Assembly: GCA_944363615.1 (NCBI GenBank)
Contig: CALVUQ010000018.1
Span: 1 to 34,035, forward strand
Length of the DNA: 34,035 bases
Source: an uncultured Clostridia bacterium
GTDB lineage: Bacteria > Bacillota > Clostridia > Christensenellales > Pumilibacteraceae
Direction of reading: 5' to 3'
The position numbers were made by a program, and so were the translations under genes. A model generated the notes under the pieces. The model had not been told where the DNA came from, searched no databases, and saw only the letters and a list, made by a program, of their open reading frames with translations. How positions within the stretch are numbered: the first letter of the stretch is position 1; each line of letters begins with the position of its first letter. Shown here piece by piece: positions 7,964 through 15,168 of this stretch.

Positions 7964-7983
7964 AACTGATGACGTCTGTTTTA

Positions 7984-8012
7984 TTGTGTTCGCCTGTTTA
8001 TTGTGATATAAT
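7984..8012 (+). promoter_or_regulatory. Promoter of the zinc-ribbon/LRR protein gene
   Basis: TTGTGT (7984-7989), 17 nt, TATAAT (8007-8012), 36 nt upstream of the ATG at 8049. Confidence 0.65.
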
Positions 8013-8048
8013 CATCGAAAATAACATTTACAAGAAGGTTTAATTAAA

Positions 8049-9389
8049 ATGCTTGACGATAAATGCCCCGATTGCGGGACGAAACTTGTTGCGGACGAAA
8101 AACGCGATACGGCCAAATGCCCTTCGTGCGGCAAAACATTTCCTTACAGCATGATTAAAAAATCCGCCCGCGACGCCATAGATACCGAACGCTGGCGCAA
8201 CGAGCAGCTTAATAAACAATCGGCTACCATTGCCGTCGCAGCAAATCTGAAAAAACCAGTTATTGTAACCGTTTGCCTGGGCGTAATTACCTTAGTGGCG
8301 TTTATCGCGTTTTGCATTGCTGGCGACCGGCTTTCTTTTTCCGCCGCCGCTATACCTTTGATTGCGGCTTTTTATCTGCTTTTTGTGTTGTTTGCTGTTT
8401 TTGCCGTAATATTGATGATTAAAATAAAAATACACGTGTACAGCGGCGTTCCTCTTTACTTCGCGTTCTGTTTGCCGCTTGCCGTGATTTTAATCGCGTC
8501 TATACCCGTTTTCATCCATTCCATGCACTATTACGGCTACGGACTGACCAAAGACGGCTATATCTATTCTTACTCTTCGGACGGAGTGTCGATAACGGAA
8601 TATCGCGGCGATTTTTCTTCCGATTTTACAGTTCCCGGCGTCATCGACGGAAAAGCGGTGGTGGAGATAGGCGACTCGGTGTTTACCCAGAACGATAAAA
8701 TCGTTTCGCTGACTATAAGCGAGGGGATCAGAACCGTGGGTTATCGCGCTTTTTACAAAATGAACAATCTTGAATTTTTAAGTCTGCCTTCCACGCTAGA
8801 AACGGTTAAAAGCCAGGCCTTTGCCGGCGCGACAAAGCTGAAGCAACTTGTTCTGCCGTCGGGATTGAAAACCTTGGGCAACGGCGCTTTTGCGGATTTA
8901 AGCTCCGTTACATCCGTCACGGTTCCCGACACTGTGACCGACATCGGCAAAAACGTTTTTTCGGGGTGTAATTCCGTCACGGATTTTACCGCGCCTTACG
9001 TAGGACAATATCCCGACAGGGGCAATTATACGCATTTCGGCTACTTTTTCGGCGCGCCTACTTATGATTTGCAACAGTCTTATATCCCCGCATCGTTGAA
9101 AAACGTGACAATCACCAAGGCGACTTCGCTGGGGGCTAATTGCTTTTCGGGATGCAGTAATCTCAAAAAGATAGATATTCTTTCCGCCGAAACCATTTCT
9201 TCCGCCGCGTTCGTGGGCTGTACGGGAGTGGAGAGTTTCGTTTTCCCTCAGAACGTGGGCTATGTGGGTATGGATGTATTCATGTACTGGACGGAAAACC
9301 AGACCATAGTTATTCCATCTGGCGTCAGCGACGCTGCCTGGGACGAGAACTGGGCGCGCGACTGCCATGCGGAAATAGTCCGCGGGTAA
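8049..9389 (+). CDS. Zinc-ribbon, membrane and BspA-type LRR fusion protein
   Basis: A 446-residue protein in three parts. Residues 1-30 are a zinc ribbon with two CxxC knuckles (Cys6/Cys9, Cys24/Cys27). About residues 72-160 hold three membrane helices. From ~175 onward come leucine-rich repeats of the BspA/LRR_5 type, each of ~23 residues with a core such as VPDTVTDIGKNVFSGCNSV, also seen as LPSGLKTLGNGAFADLSSV. LRR_5 proteins are usually surface-exposed binding proteins. With a cytosolic zinc ribbon and three helices, the repeats should lie outside the cell. The start has AAGAAGG upstream. No clear terminator follows. The parts are recognisable; the binding partner is not. Confidence 0.85.
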   Translation: MLDDKCPDCGTKLVADEKRDTAKCPSCGKTFPYSMIKKSARDAIDTERWRNEQLNKQSATIAVAANLKKPVIVTVCLGVITLVAFIAFCIAGDRLSFSAAAIPLIAAFYLLFVLFAVFAVILMIKIKIHVYSGVPLYFAFCLPLAVILIASIPVFIHSMHYYGYGLTKDGYIYSYSSDGVSITEYRGDFSSDFTVPGVIDGKAVVEIGDSVFTQNDKIVSLTISEGIRTVGYRAFYKMNNLEFLSLPSTLETVKSQAFAGATKLKQLVLPSGLKTLGNGAFADLSSVTSVTVPDTVTDIGKNVFSGCNSVTDFTAPYVGQYPDRGNYTHFGYFFGAPTYDLQQSYIPASLKNVTITKATSLGANCFSGCSNLKKIDILSAETISSAAFVGCTGVESFVFPQNVGYVGMDVFMYWTENQTIVIPSGVSDAAWDENWARDCHAEIVRG

Positions 9390-9497
9390 GATTTTTCCGC
9401 ATGTAAATTGTTTTTTAGGGCCCGCAAAAACGCCGAATAAAAGATAAAAACACCGCGCCTTTATGCGGAGCGGTTGATGTCCGACTTTTTTACTAAC

Positions 9498-9548
9498 GTC
9501 CGAAATTTTCTTATTTTTTATTATTTTAAATTAGTCGGAAATTTTCTT
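9498..9548 (+). repeat. Direct repeat upstream of the tRNA promoter
   Basis: GTCCGAAATTTTCTT at 9498-9512 and GTCGGAAATTTTCTT at 9534-9548 match at 14 of 15 bases and start 36 bp apart. The second copy runs into the -35 box (TTGACA at 9547). It could be a regulator site, an UP-like element or a local duplication. Confidence 0.55.
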
Positions 9549-9575
9549 GACATTTTTTTCGTATTTAACTATAAT
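9547..9575 (+). promoter_or_regulatory. Full-consensus promoter of tRNA-Arg
   Basis: TTGACA (9547-9552), 17 nt, TATAAT (9570-9575): a perfect sigma-70/sigma-A consensus on both boxes. It gives a leader of about 60 nt before the mature tRNA. Confidence 0.9.
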
Positions 9576-9642
9576 AGTAAAGCTGGTTTGATAAGTGTAT
9601 TTTGCTTTGACTGTGCTGTGCTTGACTTACCGAATAGCTTAT

Positions 9643-9719
<77 letters not shown>

Positions 9720-9731
9720 AAAGGGTATAAG

Positions 9732-9773
9732 CCGAACTGTTTGCCTGTATGCAGCGAACGGTTCGGTTTTTTT
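9732..9773 (+). terminator. Terminator of tRNA-Arg
   Basis: A 13-bp stem with G-U pairs between CCGAACTGTTTGC (9732-9744) and GCGAACGGTTCGG (9754-9766), then seven T. It begins 12 nt after the tRNA. Confidence 0.9.
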
Positions 9774-9796
9774 ATTGAGAAAATAAAACAATTAAA

Positions 9797-9828
9797 GGGA
9801 CGGCTTAAGAAGCTGTCCCTGTTATTTT
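9797..9828 (+). terminator. Second terminator hairpin after the tRNA
   Basis: GGGACGGCTT (9797-9806) and AAGCTGTCCC (9810-9819) with a 3-nt loop, then TGTTATTTTT. Either a back-up terminator or a relative of the repeated GGGACGG terminator family in this window. Confidence 0.7.
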
Positions 9829-10050
9829 TGCATTAGAGGTGACCCACAGTGCCGTTCGGGGTCTGAAACCTGTATGACAAAATCAAGTTAATTTTTTAAT
9901 TATTTAAATTTAATTATGTAATTCCAAAACTTTATATTTAGTTTTCAGTAGTTCAAAATTTATTAAAATATTTTTTTAAGCATAATAAGCTTAAAAACAG
10001 TATGCATAAATTAAAAATTGTTTTAGCTGTTGAAGCATAGAGTAAAAGAT
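9829..10050. other. AT-rich noncoding stretch
   Basis: No gene found. The segment around 9890-10010 is very AT-rich and lies directly upstream of a consensus promoter, so it may act as an extended UP element. A short GACCC/GGGTC hairpin lies near 9841-9870. Confidence 0.4.
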
Positions 10051-10079
10051 TTGACACGCGTAATCCGTAAGAGTATAAT
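10051..10079 (+). promoter_or_regulatory. Full-consensus promoter of the lipoprotein gene
   Basis: TTGACA (10051-10056), 17 nt, TATAAT (10074-10079). AGGAGG at 10124-10129 then sets the ATG at 10135. Confidence 0.9.
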
Positions 10080-10134
10080 GATGTAGCCGAGGAATTGCAA
10101 AACTCAAGGCAAATACTTTTTTTAGGAGGCTTTT

Positions 10135-11262
10135 ATGAAGAAGATTATTTCTGTGCTGGTTTCGGTAGTGGCGATGTTTGCTTTTTCGTTTTGTCTTACC
10201 GCATGCAGCAGTGACCAAACCGAAGGCGGAGGGGAAAACAAAGGTACGCTTTATTCCGTGCAGGCTCCCAAGCAGTCGGATATTTACACCGTGACGGGGC
10301 TGCCCGAAGGCGCTTACGAAGGGGATACCGTTACGTTTAAAGTCGCATTGACGCACCCCGTCGACAGCGTTTTGAATTACGTTGAACTAAGCGGTACCGC
10401 AACGGGCAGTAAAAAACTTGACCCCGTTTCGGAAGGGACGTACTCTTTTTCTATGCCGGCTGAACCCGTTGCCGTATCGGTCAGCGCGGACTATTATCCC
10501 GATAACGATACGGATAATTTCCTTTCGTGGGAAGATTCGACAGCCCTTTCCGTGGAGAAATGGCAGGCCGCTTTCGAAGGGGACGCTTACTACGATTTTT
10601 CCGACGACGTGTTGCTGACTTCCCTGATTACATCCCAGCCGTCGCAATCGCCCGCTAATTTCGCGCTTACCAAGCATACAGAGAGGGCTTTTTCGCTTAA
10701 TCAGGCAGTTATTCCCGACGACGCCCTGACTGTGGATGTTAAATACCGCGACGGAAATCAGGCCAATCAGTTCATTGTCAGAATAGATCGCTCCAAGATA
10801 AGCGCAGGCACCGCGAAAATAGTGCTGATCGTAGAAAACAAAAGCAAATCCGGCGACAAAGCCGTGCTTGCCCGCACCGTAACCGTAACCGAGCCGCAGG
10901 CGCTTTTACAGGTGGAAACATGGTCCGAAACCGTAGTTTTCGACATTTCCGCCATCGAGAACGACGCCGACACCGAGAAAATGGCGTTCGTCTTTGAAGA
11001 CCTCGATTATCAGGCAGATATGTATTTGCAGCATACTCAGATGTTCGACGTCAAGGATTATGAAATCAAAGACGGCAAAATAACCCTTACTTTCGTTTAT
11101 GCTGTCGGACACGATTTTGAAATAAGTTTCCATTTTTATATGAGCGTTCAGCCCGCTTCGCCCTCAATCAGGTTTGAAAATACCGCTGACGGAGCCGATT
11201 ACAGTGCCGGCAAGCTGACATTTACCAAAGAAAACGGCTCAATAGAACTTATCGTCGAGTGA
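10135..11262 (+). CDS. Lipoprotein of unknown function
   Basis: A 375-residue exported lipoprotein. Residues 1-23 are a lipoprotein signal peptide with lipobox LTAC and lipidated Cys24, so the mature protein is anchored on the outer face of the membrane. The next ~15 residues are a flexible acidic linker. The rest is rich in beta-prone, Thr/Val/Asp-containing sequence. One segment near residues 60-120 (YEGDTVTFKVALTHPVDSV and SFSMPAEPVAVSVSA) resembles the immunoglobulin-like or InlB-repeat-like beta domains of Gram-positive surface proteins. No enzyme motif is visible. It has its own full-consensus promoter, a perfect Shine-Dalgarno site and a strong terminator, so it is probably well expressed alone. 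Confidence 0.88.
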   Translation: MKKIISVLVSVVAMFAFSFCLTACSSDQTEGGGENKGTLYSVQAPKQSDIYTVTGLPEGAYEGDTVTFKVALTHPVDSVLNYVELSGTATGSKKLDPVSEGTYSFSMPAEPVAVSVSADYYPDNDTDNFLSWEDSTALSVEKWQAAFEGDAYYDFSDDVLLTSLITSQPSQSPANFALTKHTERAFSLNQAVIPDDALTVDVKYRDGNQANQFIVRIDRSKISAGTAKIVLIVENKSKSGDKAVLARTVTVTEPQALLQVETWSETVVFDISAIENDADTEKMAFVFEDLDYQADMYLQHTQMFDVKDYEIKDGKITLTFVYAVGHDFEISFHFYMSVQPASPSIRFENTADGADYSAGKLTFTKENGSIELIVE

Positions 11263-11301
11263 CACGAAGGCCTCGCCTTAATTTAACTTTATAATTATGT
11301 T

Positions 11302-11338
11302 AGTCCCGATCTCATGTCAAGGTCGGGACTTTTTATTT
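11302..11338 (+). terminator. Terminator of the lipoprotein gene
   Basis: AGTCCCGATC (11302-11311) and GGTCGGGACT (11321-11330) form a 10-bp stem with one G-U pair, followed by TTTTATTT. Confidence 0.9.
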
Positions 11339-11339
11339 A

Positions 11340-11560
11340 AGTTGAATCAGCCTTAAAAAACCGCACGCGTTTTAATGGCAAAATTAAAAAGATTCAGGCA
11401 ATAATTGCATAAGTAAAGCCGAAATGTCTTATTGCAGCGAAAGTAGGCCCGCGCTTAACGCAAAAGGAATCGGATAAGACGGCAATTACCGGCGTATGAG
11501 CGGGCGGAACTGCGCCTTTTATTCGGTCGGGAAACGCCCGATAAAATTTATGGGTTTATT
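11340..11560. other. Noncoding stretch with several hairpins
   Basis: No gene seen. Short hairpins are visible (GGCG/CGCC near 11502-11515; TCGGG/CCCGA near 11526-11540), and a terminator follows at 11561. It could be an unrecognised small RNA, but no good promoter was found in front of it. Confidence 0.3.
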
Positions 11561-11590
11561 AAGCCGCTTTGCTTCAGGGGCGGCTTTTTT
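11561..11590 (+). terminator. Orphan terminator
   Basis: AAGCCGC (11561-11567) pairs with GCGGCTT (11580-11586), followed by T4. No gene ends just upstream, so it terminates either read-through or an unannotated RNA. Confidence 0.6.
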
Positions 11591-11729
11591 GTAATCTTTA
11601 AATAATTTAATGCTCTTTGTCTTGCGCTTACGTTTGTAACGAAAAACCGAATATGTCAATTTACTTGATAAGTTATACGGAAGGGGCCGATAAATAAAAC
11701 ACCGATTTGATTTTTTTGTTTGCATGCGC

Positions 11730-11758
11730 TTGACAGGGTGCGGCGGAAGCGTTAGACT
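11730..11758 (+). promoter_or_regulatory. Promoter of the csoR-EamA operon
   Basis: TTGACA (11730-11735), 17 nt, TAGACT (11753-11758). The start point would fall in the palindrome just downstream, a good arrangement for repression. Confidence 0.7.
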
Positions 11759-11761
11759 TTT

Positions 11762-11784
11762 ATATATCCCCCATGGGGGGATAT
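11762..11784 (+). promoter_or_regulatory. CsoR-type operator
   Basis: ATATCCCCC, AT, GGGGGGATAT at 11764-11784 forms a near-perfect dyad of a C-run and a G-run with ATAT ends. This matches the known G/C-tract pseudo-palindromes bound by CsoR/CstR-family tetramers. It overlaps the predicted transcription start and lies 17 nt before the csoR ATG. Confidence 0.8.
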
Positions 11785-11801
11785 GCGTAAGGAGTTTCGT
11801 T

Positions 11802-12065
11802 ATGGAAAAACACGAACACAGGAAAAGCGTAATAAACCGCATGTCGCGCGCGATAGGGCATATGCAAGCGATTAAGACCATGCTGGAAAACGATCGCGAT
11901 TGCAGCGACGTGCTGATACAGCTTTCCGCCGTAAGAAGCGAAATAAACGGAATAGGAAAATCGGTGCTTAAGGATCATCTTTCGCATTGCATCGCCGACG
12001 CGGTCAAAAGCGGAGATGACGAGGTTCTGGAAAAGCTGAACGCCGCGGTGGATAAATTGTTATGA
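11802..12065 (+). CDS. csoR: CsoR-family metal-sensing repressor, copper-type triad
   Basis: An all-helical DUF156 repressor of 87 residues. These proteins bind DNA as tetramers and let go when Cu(I), Ni/Co, formaldehyde or sulfane sulfur occupies the sensing site. Cys34, His59 and Cys63 are spaced C-x24-H-x3-C, the same spacing as the Cu(I) ligands of Mycobacterium CsoR (C36, H61, C65), so copper sensing is the best guess. The family core RMSRAIGHMQAIKTM and SAVRSEINGIGKSVLKDHL is clear. The open frame extends upstream to 11724, but AAGGAGT at 11789 and the operator at 11764-11784 fix the ATG at 11802. Its last codons overlap the next gene by ATGA. Confidence 0.92.
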   Translation: MEKHEHRKSVINRMSRAIGHMQAIKTMLENDRDCSDVLIQLSAVRSEINGIGKSVLKDHLSHCIADAVKSGDDEVLEKLNAAVDKLL

Positions 12066-13081
12066 AAAGCGCCGCGGGGAAGGGAATTTTTTTAGCCGTC
12101 GCGGCAGCGGCATTATACGCAATCAACTCTCCGCTGTCCAAACTGTTGCTGGATTATGTGCCGTCCGCACTCATGGCGGGACTTCTGTATCTCGGCGCGG
12201 GCATAGGTATGGCGGTTATTGCGCTTGTACGAAAAGCGGGCAAAACCGCCGTCAAAGAAAAAAGCCTGACAAAAAAAGATTTGCCTTTTACCGTTGCCAT
12301 GATTCTGCTTGACATAGCCGCGCCCGTTTGTCTTATGGCCGGACTGAAAGTCACTTCTGCGGCTAACGCGTCGCTTCTCAACAACTTCGAAATAGTGGCT
12401 ACGGCTGTCGTCGCGCTTGCAGCGTTCAGGGAAAAAATAAGCGCGCGGCTTTGGGCGGGCATTGCGTGCGTTACGGCGGCGTGTTTATTGCTGTCCTTTG
12501 AAAGCGGCGAAAGTCTGCGGTTTTCATACGGCTCCTTGCTGATTATACTCGCGTGCGTTTGCTGGGGCGTGGAAAACAACTGCACGCGCGTCATTTCCGC
12601 AAAAGACCCGTTGCAGATAGTGCTTTTAAAGGGATTTTTTTCGGGCACGGGCTCGGTAATTATCGGGCTGTGTCTTGGCGAGCGCGTCACTGCGGTCTGG
12701 AGCGTTTTCGCCGTTTTGGCAGTGGGGTTCGTGGCGTACGGCCTTAGCATTTTTCTTTACGTTTACGCCCAAAGACTTCTGGGGGCGGCGCGTACCAGCG
12801 CTTACTATGCAGTGGCTCCCTTTATAGGCGCGTTTTTGTCGCTGCTGATTTTCCGTCAGTTTCCCGACTATATGTTCTTCATCGCGCTTGCGGTTATGGC
12901 GGCGGGGGCGTGGTTATGCTCTCAGGATAAACCGGTTTTCGGCAGGAGCAAAAATAAACGTGCGCCATCCGAATGCGTCGAGGAAAAGAATGACGGCATT
13001 ATACTTTCGTCCGACAGCTCAGAAATTAAGGGCGATGACGAAAACAATGTTTCGCAAGATGACGGAAACCGCTTCGATTAG
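12062..13081 (+). CDS. EamA/DMT-family transporter
   Basis: A 339-residue inner-membrane transporter of the drug/metabolite superfamily. It has about ten hydrophobic segments in two EamA halves (about 5-145 and 150-290), with typical second-half start (LLIILACVCWGVENNCTRV) and end (YYAVAPFIGAFLSLLIF). EamA proteins usually export metabolites or amino acids. The ~50-residue C-terminal tail is hydrophilic and Ser/Asp/Asn-rich, longer than usual. The start codon overlaps the csoR stop (ATGA), implying translational coupling and control by the same operator. A Cu-type CsoR in front of a DMT carrier, with no CopA or CopZ, is unusual. The substrate might be a metal chelate, thiol or stress metabolite, but that is inference. 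Confidence 0.9.
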   Translation: MKSAAGKGIFLAVAAAALYAINSPLSKLLLDYVPSALMAGLLYLGAGIGMAVIALVRKAGKTAVKEKSLTKKDLPFTVAMILLDIAAPVCLMAGLKVTSAANASLLNNFEIVATAVVALAAFREKISARLWAGIACVTAACLLLSFESGESLRFSYGSLLIILACVCWGVENNCTRVISAKDPLQIVLLKGFFSGTGSVIIGLCLGERVTAVWSVFAVLAVGFVAYGLSIFLYVYAQRLLGAARTSAYYAVAPFIGAFLSLLIFRQFPDYMFFIALAVMAAGAWLCSQDKPVFGRSKNKRAPSECVEEKNDGIILSSDSSEIKGDDENNVSQDDGNRFD

Positions 13082-13155
13082 ACCTGGATTTTTATAATTG
13101 AAAGGGAATACAGAATATAAGCGTACAAAATCGACGTAATATTCAAGGAAAGACT

Positions 13156-13184
13156 TTGGCAAAAAATACGTAATTACGTATAGA
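13156..13184 (+). promoter_or_regulatory. Candidate promoter with palindrome in the spacer
   Basis: TTGGCA (13156-13161), 17 nt, TATAGA (13179-13184). The spacer contains the perfect 14-bp palindrome TACGTAATTACGTA (13167-13180), a good place for a repressor. It lies ~155 nt before the small gene at 13339. The rest of 13082-13338 shows nothing else. Confidence 0.4.
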
Positions 13185-13338
13185 AATAATTTATAATCAA
13201 GTTTATTGTAAATCCCTTAGTGAATAACTTAATCGGCAAAAAACATTTATAAAGGCTCATTCTGCTTCTTATTATGTCGATTATATTTTAATAGTAGCGA
13301 TATTAGATGTAAGATTCATAGGAGCTATTTTAAGAATA

Positions 13339-13533
13339 TTGATAAATCTTAAGGGATTTCTTTTCGTGTCGCTGCCCGTACTGCTACTGATAGAAGCTTA
13401 CAGATTGACCGTAAATCCTTTTTATGAAAATTTCCGCGCAAAAGACGCCGAGGCGATTGAGTTTTCGGAAAGCGAAGATTACGAAAAGTATCTTAAATTA
13501 AAAAACGAAACAGCTTCCTATACGGTAGAATAA
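13339..13533 (+). CDS. Small single-helix membrane protein
   Basis: A 64-residue open frame beginning with TTG: one N-terminal hydrophobic helix (about 6-24, FLFVSLPVLLLIEAY), then a charged soluble tail rich in Glu, Asp and Lys. AGGAG lies 14 nt upstream, farther than ideal, so the start is not certain. A strong terminator begins 5 nt after the stop, which supports a real transcript ending here. No family is recognised; it could also be the remnant of a larger gene. Confidence 0.5.
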   Translation: MINLKGFLFVSLPVLLLIEAYRLTVNPFYENFRAKDAEAIEFSESEDYEKYLKLKNETASYTVE

Positions 13534-13537
13534 AAAT

Positions 13538-13568
13538 AAAGCCGTCCCTGTTTAACGGGGCGGCTTTT
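13538..13568 (+). terminator. Terminator of the 64-residue gene
   Basis: AAAGCCGTCCC (13538-13548) and GGGGCGGCTTT (13557-13567) pair over 11 bp with one G-U. The sequence is very like the terminator at 6790-6819. Confidence 0.85.
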
Positions 13569-13746
13569 CGATTTGTTTTAAGCGATTAAATTAACCCGAC
13601 TTGCCGTAAAATTGTTATCATGAAACTATCCGATTTAGTGCTTTACGGCAATTATGCGGTAATCGGAGTATTGCTTTTTTTGGCGTTAAGCTTAAGAACA
13701 AGGCTGTGTTTTGCCTTGTCACAACGTGCTTTTAACTTACAGGGTT

Positions 13747-13968
13747 TCAGTTTTCGTCCGTTTTTGTGTCGGAGTTTTGTTCATTCTTTGCTTTTTCCTC
13801 TTTGCTCTTTGCGATTTTAGAGGAAATCGCGTTCATGACGAAGGTGGCTATCATAATAAGTCCCACGACTATGACGACTGCAAGCAAACCTTTCCACAAA
13901 ATATTGAGAGCGGTTATAAGGTCGGCTTTTACGAAAGCCGCAACGACGACGTTAAATAAAGCGTTCAT
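13747..13968 (-). CDS. oadG: OadG-like gamma subunit of a Na+-pump decarboxylase
   Basis: A 73-residue protein with one membrane helix (about 24-48, LWKGLLAVVIVVGLIMIATFVM) preceded by a short amphipathic N-terminus and followed by a Lys/Glu/Asn-rich tail. Size, single N-proximal helix and polar C-terminus match the gamma (OadG) subunit, which tethers the carboxyltransferase to the beta subunit and helps assembly. The position 12 nt downstream of oadB and an AAGGAGG site support the call more than residue identity does, because OadG proteins are poorly conserved. The usual C-terminal metal-binding His run is not evident. Confidence 0.7.
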   Translation of the reverse strand: MNALFNVVVAAFVKADLITALNILWKGLLAVVIVVGLIMIATFVMNAISSKIAKSKEEKAKNEQNSDTKTDEN

Positions 13969-13980
13969 GATAAATCCTCC

Positions 13981-15108
13981 TTATAAAACCAGGCCTATGA
14001 TAAGGCCGCCCACGATAGCGGACGCAATCTGACCGGAAACGTTTGCGCCCACGGCGTGCATGAGAAGATAGTTGGTGCTGTCCTCTTTAAGTCCCATTTT
14101 GTGAACGACGCGCGCGGACATGGGGAAAGCGGAAATACCCGCAGCGCCTATCATGGGATTGATTTTTTTCTTGGAAAACAGGTTCATGACCTTTGCGCAC
14201 ATAATACCGCCCACGGTATCGAACACGAAAGCCATAAGACCCAAAGCCATAATCATCAGCGTCTGCAGGGACAAAAAGGATTCGGCCTGCATTTTGAACG
14301 CTATCGTAATGCCCAGCAAAAGCGTGATAAGGTTGGCAAGCGTGGTTTTTGCTGTGTCGGCAAGGCTGCCGAGAACGCCGCATTCCTTGATGAGGTTGCC
14401 GAACATCAGAAATCCCACAAGGGCAAGGCTTTTGGGTGCGATAAGGCCGGAAATAACGGTTATGATGATGGGGAAGAAGATCTTGACGGACTTACTTACC
14501 TTTTTGCCGTTATAATCCATTCTTATCAGTCTTTCTTTTTTGGTAGTGCAGCACTTTATTACAAAAGGCTGAATTATGGGCACCAGAGCCATGTAGGAAT
14601 AGGCAACCACCATAATGGGGCCGATGTAATTGCTGGCAAGCTTCATGGCGACCAGAATGGAAGTGGGGCCGTCCGCCGCGCCGATTATGCCGATGGAAGC
14701 CGCGTCGTTTATGCTGAATCCCATTAACACGGCAAGTATAACGGTAAGGAAAATGCCTATCTGCGCAAAAGCGCCCAGTATCATAAGCTTGGGGTTTACG
14801 ATAAGCGGCTCAAAGTCGATCATCGCGCCGATGCCGATGAAAAGCAGTATGGGCAACGCTTCGGACGCCTCGATTCCCACCTCGAAAAGCCACTGGATAA
14901 TTCCCGCGCCTTCGCCCGCTGCGGCATTGGGATCGGTAAGCACGTTGGAAAACGGAATGTTAACCAAAATCGCCCCGAAGCCTATGGGCAAAAGAAGAGC
15001 GGGTTCCATCTGCTTTTTTATCGCAAGGAAAATCAGCAAGAAACCTATAAGCCACATCACGACGTGCTGCCACGTCACCGCCGCGACTGTTTCAATGAGA
15101 AAATTCAT
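13981..15108 (-). CDS. oadB: Na+-translocating decarboxylase beta subunit
   Basis: The integral membrane subunit of biotin-dependent Na+ pumps (oxaloacetate, methylmalonyl-CoA or glutaconyl-CoA decarboxylases). It decarboxylates carboxybiotin and couples this to Na+ export. The 375-residue protein has about ten helices and the family signature GIIGAADGPTSI with the Asp needed for Na+ transport. FDTVGGIMCAKVMNLF and NPMIGAAGISAFPMSARVV also match OadB. The frame opens at 15141, but GGGAGGT lies 9 nt before the ATG at 15108, and the earlier ATG sits inside the leader terminator, so 15108 is the start. No alpha subunit or biotin carrier is adjacent, so the substrate cannot be assigned. Confidence 0.95.
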   Translation of the reverse strand: MNFLIETVAAVTWQHVVMWLIGFLLIFLAIKKQMEPALLLPIGFGAILVNIPFSNVLTDPNAAAGEGAGIIQWLFEVGIEASEALPILLFIGIGAMIDFEPLIVNPKLMILGAFAQIGIFLTVILAVLMGFSINDAASIGIIGAADGPTSILVAMKLASNYIGPIMVVAYSYMALVPIIQPFVIKCCTTKKERLIRMDYNGKKVSKSVKIFFPIIITVISGLIAPKSLALVGFLMFGNLIKECGVLGSLADTAKTTLANLITLLLGITIAFKMQAESFLSLQTLMIMALGLMAFVFDTVGGIMCAKVMNLFSKKKINPMIGAAGISAFPMSARVVHKMGLKEDSTNYLLMHAVGANVSGQIASAIVGGLIIGLVL

Positions 15109-15126
15109 TTTTTCGCTACCTCCCAT

Positions 15127-15168
15127 AAAAAAAGGCCACACCGCCTTTAATGAATAAACGGTATGGTC
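15127..15168 (-). terminator. Expression-platform terminator in the oadB leader
   Basis: On the minus strand, GACCATACCG (15168-15159) pairs with CGGTGTGGCC (15143-15134), followed by seven T (15133-15127), all before the oadB start. Its left arm uses the CCATA bases that also close the aptamer P1 stem, so hairpin and aptamer should exclude each other. Confidence 0.85.

Noticed and set aside
11519..11881. 120-residue minus-strand ORF across the csoR operator
   Set aside because: Runs antisense through the operator and csoR start, is low in recognisable structure and lacks a ribosome site.
13620..13820. 66-residue + strand ORF with a hydrophobic start
   Set aside because: No ribosome site, converges into oadG on the other strand, and its second half is antisense to oadG. 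At most a gene remnant.
15109..15141. Longer OadB start at 15141
   Set aside because: That ATG lies within the leader terminator; GGGAGGT is correctly spaced for 15108.
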